Shown here piece by piece: positions 7,640-15,102 of a stretch of 64,000 bases of DNA. Source of the stretch: Nonomuraea typhae (GTDB lineage: Bacteria > Actinomycetota > Actinomycetes > Streptosporangiales > Streptosporangiaceae); the NCBI RefSeq assembly GCF_009760925.1, contig NZ_VRLV01000010.1, forward strand, positions 1 through 64,000, in the 5' to 3' direction. Position 1 is the first letter of the stretch; each line of letters opens with the position of its first letter. The translations under genes were made by a program, and so were the position numbers. The notes under the pieces were generated by a model that had not been told where the DNA came from, searched no databases, and saw only the letters and a program-made list of their open reading frames with translations.

Positions 7640-8899
7640 TCATGCCCCCAATGGGAAGTCGTCCAGCAGTTCCCGGACCTCGGGCACGGTGGTGTACGGT
7701 TCGAGACGGTTGAGGACCACGAGCGCCCTCTCATGGGTTCGGTCGCTGGCCACATCCGCCGAGAGCTGCAGCATCCGCCGTGCCTGCGTCGCCGCTTCCT
7801 CCGGCTCGTTGGCGTCCGCGAGCGCCACGGCCAGCCACGACAGATAGAGCGCGAACTCGCGTGTGTGGGTGGTGTCGTAGCGGGAGAGCACGTCCGTCAG
7901 CAGCGGGACAGCCCGAAGCGGGCGACGCAACTCGGTGTACACGCGAGCCTCCATCACTTGGAGTTCGCCCGCGCTGACCCAGTACAGGTAATCCGGTCCG
8001 GGCTGGCCTCGATCTGATGCCAGGGCTTCGCCTGCTTCACCCAGGGCCCGCATCGCCGACTGTGCGTCGTTCTCGCTGGCGTGGGCCCAAGCCAGCCGAT
8101 CCCATGCCAGGGCGCGGGCTCGCCCCGGGCCGTGTGTGCCCGCGGCCCTCACGGCGGCTTCGGCCAGCGAAACGGCGTGGGACGTGTCGCCGGTGTTGGC
8201 CAACTGGTAGGCGAGGGACCCGACGAGGTTGGACTTCAGGACGCTGTCCCCCGCCTCCTGTGCCGCGCTGATACCCAGCCCGTACGTCTGGGCTGCCTGC
8301 TCGTGCTGGCCAGCATCGGATGCCACCCAACCGGCGATCTGGGCGAACTCGCCGATGACGGCTAGAAGCTTCCTGCCGGTGTCCTCGGTGTGCGTGGACT
8401 CGCGGTAGATGCGCACGGCGGCGTCCAGCTCGCGGAAGGCCGGTCCGATCAGGTCCTCCCCGCCGAGGACATCATCGGCCAGGCGCAGGCCGTGCACCTG
8501 TGCGGCCAGGTCCTCGATGGTGCTTGCGCCGACGCGGCGGCCCGTTCTGGTGGCGAGCGGCGCGAGAGGGTTACTGGCGGGCAGGATCGTCTTGAGCACC
8601 TCGTCAGGGCTCTTGCGGGGAGGCTTGAGCGGGTCGGAGAACAAGCTCTTCTCTTCCAGGTTGAACGCGATGGCGTATAGCCGCCGATAGACGCTGCTCG
8701 GCTTCCAGCGCCCGGCTTCCCAGTCCCGGATCTGGCGGATGAGGGAGCTGCGGGTGGGGAGCTGCGCTTGGAGCTCTGGTGGTGCGGCGTCGTAGAGCTG
8801 TTTGGCCATCTCCTTCTGCGACCAGAAGCGCGCCTCCCGCTCGTTCTTCAAACGTGTGGCCCAGGCTGGAGGCGGCCTGCGTGTGCGCTCGTTGCCCAT
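7640..8899 (-). CDS. XRE-family regulator with TPR-like C-terminus
   Basis: ATG at 8899 has gaggt 7 bp upstream. The 419-residue protein has an N-terminal XRE-type HTH (about 12-70, with WSQKEMAKQL and IRDWEAGRWKPSS). Helical repeat units resembling tetratricopeptides follow from about 150 to 400. Such HTH-TPR regulators in actinomycetes often sense peptides or small molecules. It is divergent from the genes at 8990-11192, which it most likely controls. It lies in the left arm, outside the phage late operon. Confidence 0.75.
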   Translation of the reverse strand: MGNERTRRPPPAWATRLKNEREARFWSQKEMAKQLYDAAPPELQAQLPTRSSLIRQIRDWEAGRWKPSSVYRRLYAIAFNLEEKSLFSDPLKPPRKSPDEVLKTILPASNPLAPLATRTGRRVGASTIEDLAAQVHGLRLADDVLGGEDLIGPAFRELDAAVRIYRESTHTEDTGRKLLAVIGEFAQIAGWVASDAGQHEQAAQTYGLGISAAQEAGDSVLKSNLVGSLAYQLANTGDTSHAVSLAEAAVRAAGTHGPGRARALAWDRLAWAHASENDAQSAMRALGEAGEALASDRGQPGPDYLYWVSAGELQVMEARVYTELRRPLRAVPLLTDVLSRYDTTHTREFALYLSWLAVALADANEPEEAATQARRMLQLSADVASDRTHERALVVLNRLEPYTTVPEVRELLDDFPLGA

Positions 8900-8989
8900 G
8901 ACGGAACCTCACGGGGGCTGGGGGACTCTCCGCTTCTCTCCTCTATCCTCTCCTGTTCGCCCCCCGCTACGCAGCGTTGTGATGGGTTC

Positions 8990-9400
8990 GTGGATGAGAC
9001 TCCTGCCGCCGGACAGCCCGCGATCGACGTCAACATCTCGACGTGTCGCGAAGCCTTGGGGTACACGCTCGCCGAGCAGTTCGACCGCTGGCGTCGGCTC
9101 ACGTGCTCACAGCTTCATGATCGTGACGTCACCTTCCGTCTGGCTGAGGTGGCGTGGGTGTCGGCGATGCACCAGACCACCTACAGCTACTCGATGACGT
9201 CGGCGACTCGGGCCCTGCTGCAGAAGGCGCCGGTGTCCTCGGTCGTGGCCGCGCTCGGCGTGGTCGATGTTGAGGCGCTGGTGAGGATGTGGCAGCCGTG
9301 GGCGTCTGGGCAGGCGGTGCTGTTCGTTCAGGGCTACGGCGTGGTGTCTCCACAAGATTGCGCGCGGGTCGGCCGACTGCTGGCCAAGGAGCGGCTATGA
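8990..9400 (+). CDS. Unknown protein, first gene of the left-arm cargo
   Basis: The best in-frame start is GTG 8990; the ribosome site is weak and the frame is open further upstream, so the start is provisional. The 136-residue product is helical, with FDRWRRLTCSQLHDRDVTF in the middle and an end containing LFVQGYGVVSPQDCARVGRL. No family recognised. Its stop overlaps an ATG at 9397 that has a perfect AAGGAG. Confidence 0.5.
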   Translation: MDETPAAGQPAIDVNISTCREALGYTLAEQFDRWRRLTCSQLHDRDVTFRLAEVAWVSAMHQTTYSYSMTSATRALLQKAPVSSVVAALGVVDVEALVRMWQPWASGQAVLFVQGYGVVSPQDCARVGRLLAKERL

Positions 9401-9481
9401 CCGCGCGCCTCGATCCCCCCGGCCTGTCGCTGCCGATGCTGTCGGCGGGGCGGGGCTTCAACACCCGGAACTGCCCGGCTC
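9397..9481 (+). other. Well-initiated reading frame that loses coding character
   Basis: ATG 9397 has AAGGAG 5 bp upstream and overlaps the preceding stop, so translation should start here. The peptide begins MTARLDPPGLSLPMLSAGR, which I recall as the conserved N-terminus of a small actinomycete protein family. After about 28 codons the coding signal (third-position GC, protein-like composition) moves to the frame used by the gene at 9560, although this frame has no stop until 10299. A frameshift or a truncated small gene is likely. Confidence 0.4.
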
Positions 9482-9559
9482 GTGGGGGCCGGGCTGAAGA
9501 CGGGCACGGCGGTGACCCCGTACAGGCAGGCCCCGCCGCGCCCACGAAAGCGAACCGTC

Positions 9560-9760
9560 ATGAGCGCATGGGAACCGCATCGCCCGCGAACGCCGAAGAC
9601 GCGCGTGCTGGAGACCTCTCCCTGTGGCACCTACGAGTGGTGCGAAGAGGGCGGCCAGTACCTCATCCTGCGCCGATCCGGCACCCACTACGACGAGACC
9701 GGCCGCGGCCTGCACGCCGAGGCCAGGGAGGTGTGGAAGGCGCTCACCGGAAGGAAGTGA
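9560..9760 (+). CDS. Small conserved-looking protein, 66 residues
   Basis: ATG 9560 gives a compact protein with a CGTYEWCEEGG core, a basic LILRRSGTHYDETGR stretch and a helical end (AEAREVWKALTG). Codon use here is strongly protein-like, although the ribosome site is weak. The same frame is open from GTG 9482 and may join the frame starting at 9397 by a shift near 9480. Function unknown; it lies between a regulator and a putative kinase. Confidence 0.6.
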   Translation: MSAWEPHRPRTPKTRVLETSPCGTYEWCEEGGQYLILRRSGTHYDETGRGLHAEAREVWKALTGRK

Positions 9761-9813
9761 TCTCCACCAGTTCGGCAAGGTCCGCACCAAGCAGTCCGAT
9801 GGGAGTAACCATC

Positions 9814-10299
9814 ATGACCACGTTGACGCCGGATCAGCCTCGACAGGCTGGCGTCGTCGAACCCCGCACGCTGATCAGCGACGAGTTGTTCGGGCGGCTG
9901 ACCGCCCGCATCGAAGCCGACCACTACCTGCCTGCCGAACAGGCCGAGGCCATCATGGAACAGGCACTCGGCTTCCTGTACACCTGCGCCCGCAACCCCG
10001 GCGTGGCGCTGACGCCGTCCCCGCAGGTGGATCTCGGCTGGCACGCGTTCCTGACCTATACCCGCGAGTACGCCGCCTTCTGCGAGAAGGTGGCCGGGTG
10101 GTTCATCCACCACCAGCCCGACGAGCCCGGCACCGCCAGCCGCGACACTGGGACCGCCCGGCTCGGCCAGACCATGACCGCCATGCGCGCCGCCGGCGTC
10201 ACCCTGCAGCCCGAGTTGTGGCTGCTGCCCGCCGAATGCAGCCAGTGCTACGCCGGATGCACTGACGATCCGAGCCCGATCGAAGGAGCCGACCGATGA
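9814..10299 (+). CDS. Glycine-rich-domain-like protein
   Basis: ATG 9814 follows GGGAG. The 161-residue protein carries VDLGWHAFLTYTREYAAFC, WFIHH and a C-terminal CSQCYAGCTDD motif. This pattern is what I know from actinomycete proteins annotated as glycine-rich-domain-containing (GRDP-like). Biochemical role unknown; the conserved His and Cys residues suggest metal or ligand binding. The stop overlaps the ATG of the kinase-like gene, so the two are likely made together. Confidence 0.65.
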   Translation: MTTLTPDQPRQAGVVEPRTLISDELFGRLTARIEADHYLPAEQAEAIMEQALGFLYTCARNPGVALTPSPQVDLGWHAFLTYTREYAAFCEKVAGWFIHHQPDEPGTASRDTGTARLGQTMTAMRAAGVTLQPELWLLPAECSQCYAGCTDDPSPIEGADR

Positions 10300-11192
10300 C
10301 CCGTCCGCAGTGGGAAGACCTCCCGGCCGCCGTCCGCGATGCCGTACAGGAACACAGTGGACCGGTCGTCAAGGCCGAGACCGCGGTCGGCGGCATCATG
10401 CCGGGGATGGCCACGATCCTGCACACCGAGCCCGGCGACAGGTTCTTCCTCAAGGCCATCGAGATCAGCGACCCGGGCGCCATCCTGCATCAGCGGGAAC
10501 GCTGGGCGGGCCTGCACCTGCCCGAGCAGGTCCCGGCACCGTGGATGGTGTGGAATGCCAGCTTCGACGGCTGGCACGTCGCGCTGTGGGACTACGTCGC
10601 CGACGCCCATCACGCCGACCTCTCGCCGGGATCACCAGACCTGCCCAAGATCGTGGACACCGTCGGGAGACTCGGCGCATGGCTCACCCCACCTCCGGCC
10701 GGCGCGAGGCTCGTCCAGAGCAACATCGAACCCCTACAGGCCAAGGCCAAGGCTATGCTCGCCAAACCGTCCGGCGAACTGGCCGACCGGGACGACTACG
10801 AGCGAGCGCTGGACGGGTTCGACGTCGCCGCGCTGCGCGGTAACACGCTCCTGCACTACGACCTCAGCGCCGGCAACCTGCTCATCACCACCAAGCAGGT
10901 CTACGTGATCGACTGGGCGTTCGCGGCCCAGGGCGCGTCCTGGATCGACGCCGCGATGCTCGCCCCGCGCCTCATCCAGGCAGGGCACACGCCCGAGCAG
11001 GCCGACACGCTGTTGTCCGGCCTGGTCGCCTGGGGTGCGGCGCCTCACCGTGCGGTGACCGGCCTCGCAGCGTTGTGGACCCTGTTCCGCCTCTATAAGG
11101 CCCAGCATGGGCCGGTGGAGGTCAGAGACGATCGTGCCCGCGCCGCCGAGGCGGGCAAGGCGTGGATGGGGTACTGGCTCTCCAAGAGCTAA
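10296..11192 (+). CDS. APH/choline-kinase-type phosphotransferase
   Basis: The 298-residue protein starts with ATGA overlap. It has the kinase-like catalytic loop HYDLSAGN (the HxDxxxxN motif) near residue 189 and a metal-binding IDW (VYVIDWAFA) after it, with an N-terminal nucleotide-binding lobe. The family includes aminoglycoside phosphotransferases and many small-molecule kinases of unknown substrate; resistance should not be assumed. It is the last gene of the left-arm cargo and ends just before a strong terminator. Confidence 0.8.
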   Translation: MTRPQWEDLPAAVRDAVQEHSGPVVKAETAVGGIMPGMATILHTEPGDRFFLKAIEISDPGAILHQRERWAGLHLPEQVPAPWMVWNASFDGWHVALWDYVADAHHADLSPGSPDLPKIVDTVGRLGAWLTPPPAGARLVQSNIEPLQAKAKAMLAKPSGELADRDDYERALDGFDVAALRGNTLLHYDLSAGNLLITTKQVYVIDWAFAAQGASWIDAAMLAPRLIQAGHTPEQADTLLSGLVAWGAAPHRAVTGLAALWTLFRLYKAQHGPVEVRDDRARAAEAGKAWMGYWLSKS

Positions 11193-11232
11193 CAGGGAAC
11201 GCCCGGTAGCCGCCCCACGCCCTGCCGGGTCA

Positions 11233-11354
11233 GGCCCCGCCCGTCCGGGTGGGCGGGGCCTGCAGCTTCTAGACACGACGAAAGGCCCCCACCCTGACCC
11301 GATTTAGGTGCCCTATGTGGAGGGCACCTAAATCGGGAGGCGGGTGGGGGCCTT
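11233..11354. terminator. Compound bidirectional terminator
   Basis: Three nested or adjacent hairpins lie between convergent genes: GGCCCCGCCC/GGGCGGGGCC at 11233-11260; a 13-bp outer stem at 11282-11294 with 11342-11354; and inside it a perfect 17-bp stem at 11298-11314 with 11321-11337. The outer arm begins with AA and ends in TT, fitting termination from both sides. It insulates the plus-strand left arm from the phage lysis genes. Confidence 0.85.
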
Positions 11355-11365
11355 CTCGGTCGAGG

Positions 11366-11608
11366 TCAGCGGGTGTCGGTGGTGAAGCCTGCGGTGGCCG
11401 GGTCGCCGCCCGTGCCCGCCACGATGGATGTGAGCAGGGACACCACGGCGGCGAGACCGGCGACCGAAGCGACCGCGCTCCAGGGCACGGCGAGGATGCC
11501 GACCATGTCGGCTCCGATGGTGGCCAGGGCGCTGGATGCGGCGGCGCGGATCATGCGCTCGGCGGCGTCCATCCAGAACAGGCCCGTGAGGAGTCGGCGC
11601 TGGGACAT
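11366..11608 (-). CDS. Putative holin, r1t-type
   Basis: An 80-residue protein has good spacing to gaggggag. It starts MSQRRLLTGLFWMDAAERM, has two hydrophobic stretches (about 21-42 and 46-65), and a polar tail. This is the pattern of the phage r1t holin family in actinophages. It follows the endolysin on the minus strand, the expected order for a lysis cassette, and would form membrane lesions that release the endolysin. Confidence 0.75.
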   Translation of the reverse strand: MSQRRLLTGLFWMDAAERMIRAAASSALATIGADMVGILAVPWSAVASVAGLAAVVSLLTSIVAGTGGDPATAGFTTDTR

Positions 11609-11652
11609 GAGGATCTCCCCTCAGATCGGGTGCGGGATCTATAAGAGCTTGA

Positions 11653-12402
11653 TCATTTTGCGGGTGGAGTGACGGTGACAGCCCAGGTCAGAGCGCCGAC
11701 GATCCCGTCGTCGTCGAGGTTGGCGGCGCGCTGGATGTGGCGGCAGACGGTCCGGGAGTCCGGCCCATAGGCGCCGTCCGCGTCGAGGTGGTAGCCGAGG
11801 GCCTTTGCGGCGGTCTGCCAGCGGCGCACGTCGTCGCCGCGCATGACGGGCGGATACTTGAGCAGGCGACCAGGCCACGCGTCGGGGTCAGGTGGGGGGC
11901 CGCCGGGGCGCGGGCATCCGCGCCGCACCCAGCCATACAGCGCATCGCCAGGACAATCCGTCGAGTACCCGTCGCGGTGTCCCTTGATCTCCCGACCGGC
12001 GCCGCCACGCTGGCGCAGCAGTTCGATCGCGTCGAGGATGCCGATGAGCATCTCGTCCGAAGGCTCCGCCAGGCCGGTGGAGCCCAGCATGCCGAGAACG
12101 GCGTAGTGGTCCTCGTTGAGACCGGACCCGTTGGCCGCGACCAGGACGCCGGGGCCGCGGCCTTCGAGGATGTCGCCGTGCGGACAGACCCCGTACGAGT
12201 AGGCAAAGTCCACCCACCCGTTGCCGTCCATGTGCCAGCCCTGAATGTCTCGCATCAGGTCCAGGCACAGCTCATGGTCAGTCTGGAGGTTCGGGTTCAC
12301 GCGCTGCCCGACGTAGTGGACCTTCACCCCTCGCGTCCTGGTGACCTTGGTGACGCTGCGGGGTCTGCGGGCGCCCCACTGTCTGCGGGTGATCACGGGC
12401 AT
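11653..12402 (-). CDS. Endolysin: PGRP/amidase plus peptidoglycan-binding domain
   Basis: This 249-residue protein has an N-terminal PGRP/amidase_2 domain. TRRQWGARRP is followed by the presumed zinc ligands His29, His142 and Cys150 (GHRDGYSTDCPG). A C-terminal peptidoglycan-binding-1 domain lies at about 183-245 (MRGDDVRRWQTAAKALGY, DGAYGPDSRT). It would cleave the bond between N-acetylmuramic acid and the stem peptide at the end of the lytic cycle. The start overlaps the upstream gene by 10 bp; no signal peptide was seen, so it should depend on a holin. Confidence 0.85.
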   Translation of the reverse strand: MPVITRRQWGARRPRSVTKVTRTRGVKVHYVGQRVNPNLQTDHELCLDLMRDIQGWHMDGNGWVDFAYSYGVCPHGDILEGRGPGVLVAANGSGLNEDHYAVLGMLGSTGLAEPSDEMLIGILDAIELLRQRGGAGREIKGHRDGYSTDCPGDALYGWVRRGCPRPGGPPPDPDAWPGRLLKYPPVMRGDDVRRWQTAAKALGYHLDADGAYGPDSRTVCRHIQRAANLDDDGIVGALTWAVTVTPPAK

Positions 12403-12881
12403 GGGGGTTCACCATCCCTGTGGTAGGAGAGCTTGAACTCGGCGAGTGTGAGCTTCACCGGGCCGGGTGCGTTGTGTTTGACCATGAGCGCGATCGAGGT
12501 TTCGGGATGGACGAACATTCCCCACGTCTTCGCTATGTACTGGCCGCCTGGGGTGATGGCCCGGTCCTCGGTGCATGTCGAGTCGTAGCCGGTGCTCAAC
12601 CCGAGCGGGTCTCGGACGAAGCGGTCGCGCAGTTCGGTGTAGTTGTCGGCTTCCCAGTACATGAGCGCGTGCAGGGTGGCCCACGCGTCATGTTTCGGCC
12701 AGATCAGGCCCGAGCGCGGGTCCGGGTAGGCAGATGTCACTCCGTCCGGCTGGGCCGGGTCGTGCATGCCGTGCGCGTCGTAGGACTCGGTCCCGAAGGG
12801 GAAGCGCACGATGTAGTAGTCGGCGCCGGTTACGGGGATGGTCTGGGTGTTGGCCAGCAGGCTGCACACGTAGTCAGGCAT
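12393..12881 (-). CDS. Phage protein between tail and lysis genes
   Basis: This 162-residue beta-rich protein has many aromatic residues (DYYIVRFPFGTESYDAHGMH, HALMYWEADNYTELRDRF). There is no recognisable catalytic motif. Position between tail-appendage and endolysin genes suggests a minor structural or host-contact protein, but this is inference. Confidence 0.55.
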   Translation of the reverse strand: MPDYVCSLLANTQTIPVTGADYYIVRFPFGTESYDAHGMHDPAQPDGVTSAYPDPRSGLIWPKHDAWATLHALMYWEADNYTELRDRFVRDPLGLSTGYDSTCTEDRAITPGGQYIAKTWGMFVHPETSIALMVKHNAPGPVKLTLAEFKLSYHRDGEPPCP

Positions 12882-12887
12882 GGCGCG

Positions 12888-13193
12888 TCAGTCCTCCAGG
12901 TTCTCCAGGTGGGTGGTGAGCTTCTCCTCGACCCGCCTGACCGCGTCCTTCAGGCTGGAGCCGTCATTGGTCTGGACCTCGTGCTCGATGACCTCCAGGC
13001 GTTCCATCACACCCGGCTGGGGCGGATGGCCGGGCCGGGCTGGCTGGCCGCGCCAGTCATCCAAAAAGTCGTCAACACCCTGGAAGATCCGCCACAGGCG
13101 CCGCCCGATCCTGCCGAGGACGAACAGCAGGCCCAGCCCGGCCGCGATGATGCCCGCGACCACGAACACGTCGAGCAGGTAGTTGCCGGTCAT
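12888..13193 (-). CDS. Small membrane protein, DUF2746-like
   Basis: In 101 residues there is one N-terminal transmembrane segment (about 6-28), then a linker and a coiled-coil-like C-terminus (VMERLEVIEHEVQTNDG, VRRVEEKLTTHL). This resembles DUF2746 proteins found near lysis genes of mycobacteriophages. It may assist lysis, for example as a second holin or antiholin. Confidence 0.6.
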   Translation of the reverse strand: MTGNYLLDVFVVAGIIAAGLGLLFVLGRIGRRLWRIFQGVDDFLDDWRGQPARPGHPPQPGVMERLEVIEHEVQTNDGSSLKDAVRRVEEKLTTHLENLED

Positions 13194-13561
13194 CCAGCCT
13201 CCTCGGCGGCGCCGTGCACGCTCTTGAGGCCCTCCAGTTCCTTCTCCAGCTCGCGAACGCGCTGTCGGCGTAGCTCGCCCGGGTCGGCTGGTTTCGGGCG
13301 TGCGGGCAGCGTGAGACCGCGCCGGGCGAATAGATCTGTCTTCCTCGCCTCCATCAGCGCCTCGTCGTCGCCCTCGACTCGAAGCACCCGGTCCTCGGTC
13401 TTGAGTGGTGCCGAGCAGCCGGGGCAGAGGTCCGGGTCTTTTCCGGTCTCGGTGAAGTAGGCCGCTCCGAAGGTGTGCTTGCCCTGGCAGGCCGGGCAGA
13501 AGTAGATGGCGGACACCAGGTCGGCGGGCAGGTTGAGCTTCGCGGGCAGTGGTGTCGTCAT
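13190..13561 (-). CDS. Zinc-ribbon phage protein
   Basis: ATG 13561 overlaps the stop of the preceding gene. The 123-residue protein has a four-Cys site (CPAC...CPGC, about residues 22-47) and a charged helical C-terminus (QRVRELEKELEGL). It is part of the tail-appendage operon; role unknown. Confidence 0.6.
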   Translation of the reverse strand: MTTPLPAKLNLPADLVSAIYFCPACQGKHTFGAAYFTETGKDPDLCPGCSAPLKTEDRVLRVEGDDEALMEARKTDLFARRGLTLPARPKPADPGELRRQRVRELEKELEGLKSVHGAAEEAG

Positions 13562-14076
13562 GAGATCCTCGTCAAGATCAGCAGGGAGTTCGCTCGGACG
13601 AACGTCGCGTTGGCGCTGGAGGTCTGCTGCGCCCAGGTCAAGGTCAGGTTTCCCGCCGTTCCCGCAACGCGCAGGATGCCCTTGTGGAGGGCGACCAGGA
13701 GCGTCGAGTTGTTGGTGATGCCGCCGTGTGAGGGTGTGCCGGACACGGACTGCGCGGTACGGCTCACCTGGTCCACGGTCGCCGTGGCGGACTGGGTGAT
13801 GGCGTCGGCGACCCAATCGAACGTGGCCCCCGCCGGGGCGTCCCAGTCGGTTTTGATGTCCGCGGCCGGGTCCGCCGAGTAGATCAAGAAGACTTCGACG
13901 AAGTAGTCCGTGTTCGCCGAGACCGCCATCACCAGCTCGTTGTCCGCCTGCAAGACCGTGCTGCTGGTCACGGACTCGTCGGCGGCCTTGATGATGACGG
14001 CCTGCTGGGCGAAGTACTGCGTCATCTCGGAGGCGTCGAGGACCTCGAACGGGGTGAACGTCTTGAACCCTGGCAT
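13558..14076 (-). CDS. Tail-appendage-like protein, paralogue 3
   Basis: A 172-residue protein starts with ATG 14076, overlapping the previous stop by one base. It shares blocks with the next two genes: an N-terminal YFAQQAV segment, ESVTSSTVLQADNELVM, and a C-terminal TLTWAQQTSSANATFVRANS. The composition is beta-rich, as in small head-fibre or receptor-binding proteins. Order and stop-start coupling suggest the three are made in fixed proportion. Confidence 0.65.
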   Translation of the reverse strand: MPGFKTFTPFEVLDASEMTQYFAQQAVIIKAADESVTSSTVLQADNELVMAVSANTDYFVEVFLIYSADPAADIKTDWDAPAGATFDWVADAITQSATATVDQVSRTAQSVSGTPSHGGITNNSTLLVALHKGILRVAGTAGNLTLTWAQQTSSANATFVRANSLLILTRIS

Positions 14077-14588
14077 CAGGCGATCACTCTCGTACAGCGC
14101 AGGAATGAGTTCACGAACACGCGGGTCGCGGTTCCGCTCGACGTGCCTTGCGCCCATTGGAGCTTGAACGTGCCGCCTGAGGCGGCGGTGCGGATGATGC
14201 CGGCGACGTGCACGATGCTGCTCGTGCCGGCGGCGATCGTGCCCATGACCGTGGTCGTGGCGCCCACCTTCCAGTTGCGGTCCACGTCCGTGACGGTGCC
14301 GGTGGCGCCGGAGACCGGGCCGTTGGCCAGCCACCGGACCGTGCCGCTGGGGACGACGAACTGGAGGCGGAAGTCTCCGGCCAGCGCGCCGTCCGTGATG
14401 AGGATGCCGTCGAGCCAGTAGGTGGTGTTGGCGTTCAACGTCATCGACAGATGGTCGTCGTCTTGCACGGTGGTGGACGAGGTCACGGACTCGGTGGCGG
14501 TCTTGCGCGCTACCTGCTGCTGGGTGAAGTAGGCGTTGACGTCCGCGGTCAGCGGGTACTCGTTGACGCTGAAGGTCTTGAACGCCAT
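14076..14588 (-). CDS. Tail-appendage-like protein, paralogue 2
   Basis: The 170-residue middle copy begins MAFKTFSVNEYPLTADVNAY. It has ESVTSSTTVQDDDHLSMTL and a C-terminal LQWAQGTSSGTATRVFVNS block matching both neighbours. Beta-rich and without membrane or catalytic motifs. Likely a decoration or adhesion subunit of the tail tip. Confidence 0.65.
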   Translation of the reverse strand: MAFKTFSVNEYPLTADVNAYFTQQQVARKTATESVTSSTTVQDDDHLSMTLNANTTYWLDGILITDGALAGDFRLQFVVPSGTVRWLANGPVSGATGTVTDVDRNWKVGATTTVMGTIAAGTSSIVHVAGIIRTAASGGTFKLQWAQGTSSGTATRVFVNSFLRCTRVIA

Positions 14589-14589
14589 G

Positions 14590-15102
14590 TCACACCAGCT
14601 TCGTGACGATGAGACAGGACAGCGCCTTGACCTTCGTCGCGGTCGCCGAGCTGGACGATTGCGCCCACCGGAAGCCGAACACTCCGGCGGTTGCCCCGAC
14701 CTTGAGCAAGCCCACGGCCGGGACGATGAGGAAGCTTCCGGCGCCGTTGGTCTGCATGTCCGGGACGCTGCCGATGGTCTGCCGGGTACGGGACACCGGG
14801 CCGAACCCGTCCGCGTCGTCGCCCAACGCGTCCGAGCACCAATCGAAGGTCGCCCCGCTTGGCCCGTACCAGCCGAGTTGGATGCCGCCGCCTGTGTCCG
14901 CCCCGTCGATCATGAGGTACGACTTGATCCAGTAGTTCGTGGTCGCGACCGCGTTGAACTTCAGGTGGTTGTCGTTCTGCATCGTCGTGGACGACGCCAC
15001 GCTCTCATCGGAGGGTTTGTCCACGAGCAGGCATTGGACGATCTTCGTGTTGGCGTCGGTGGCGCCCCACTGCGCGCCGTCTACCCAGGTGCCGAACGCC
15101 AT
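14590..15102 (-). CDS. Tail-appendage-like protein, paralogue 1
   Basis: ATG 15102 overlaps the stop of the tail protein gene upstream. The 170-residue product contains ESVASSTTMQNDNHLKFNAV and FRWAQSSSSATATKVKALS, aligning end to end with the next two genes. First of three tandem copies, coupled to the tail-tip gene, so an adhesion or baseplate role is likely. Confidence 0.65.
   Translation of the reverse strand: MAFGTWVDGAQWGATDANTKIVQCLLVDKPSDESVASSTTMQNDNHLKFNAVATTNYWIKSYLMIDGADTGGGIQLGWYGPSGATFDWCSDALGDDADGFGPVSRTRQTIGSVPDMQTNGAGSFLIVPAVGLLKVGATAGVFGFRWAQSSSSATATKVKALSCLIVTKLV

Noticed and set aside
9397..10299. A single 300-residue gene from ATG 9397
   Set aside because: The frame is open, but the middle third has poor codon bias and overlaps a better gene at 9560-9760; the GRDP-like protein has its own start at 9814.
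10296..11192. Antibiotic resistance gene
   Set aside because: The kinase fold is clear but substrate residues are not diagnostic; many APH-fold proteins are not resistance enzymes.
2400..11230. Left arm as a separate element in tandem with the phage
   Set aside because: No copy of the 46-bp core or other boundary was found near 7600-11300, and no integrase or RepSA lies in this arm. Kept only as an alternative in the findings.
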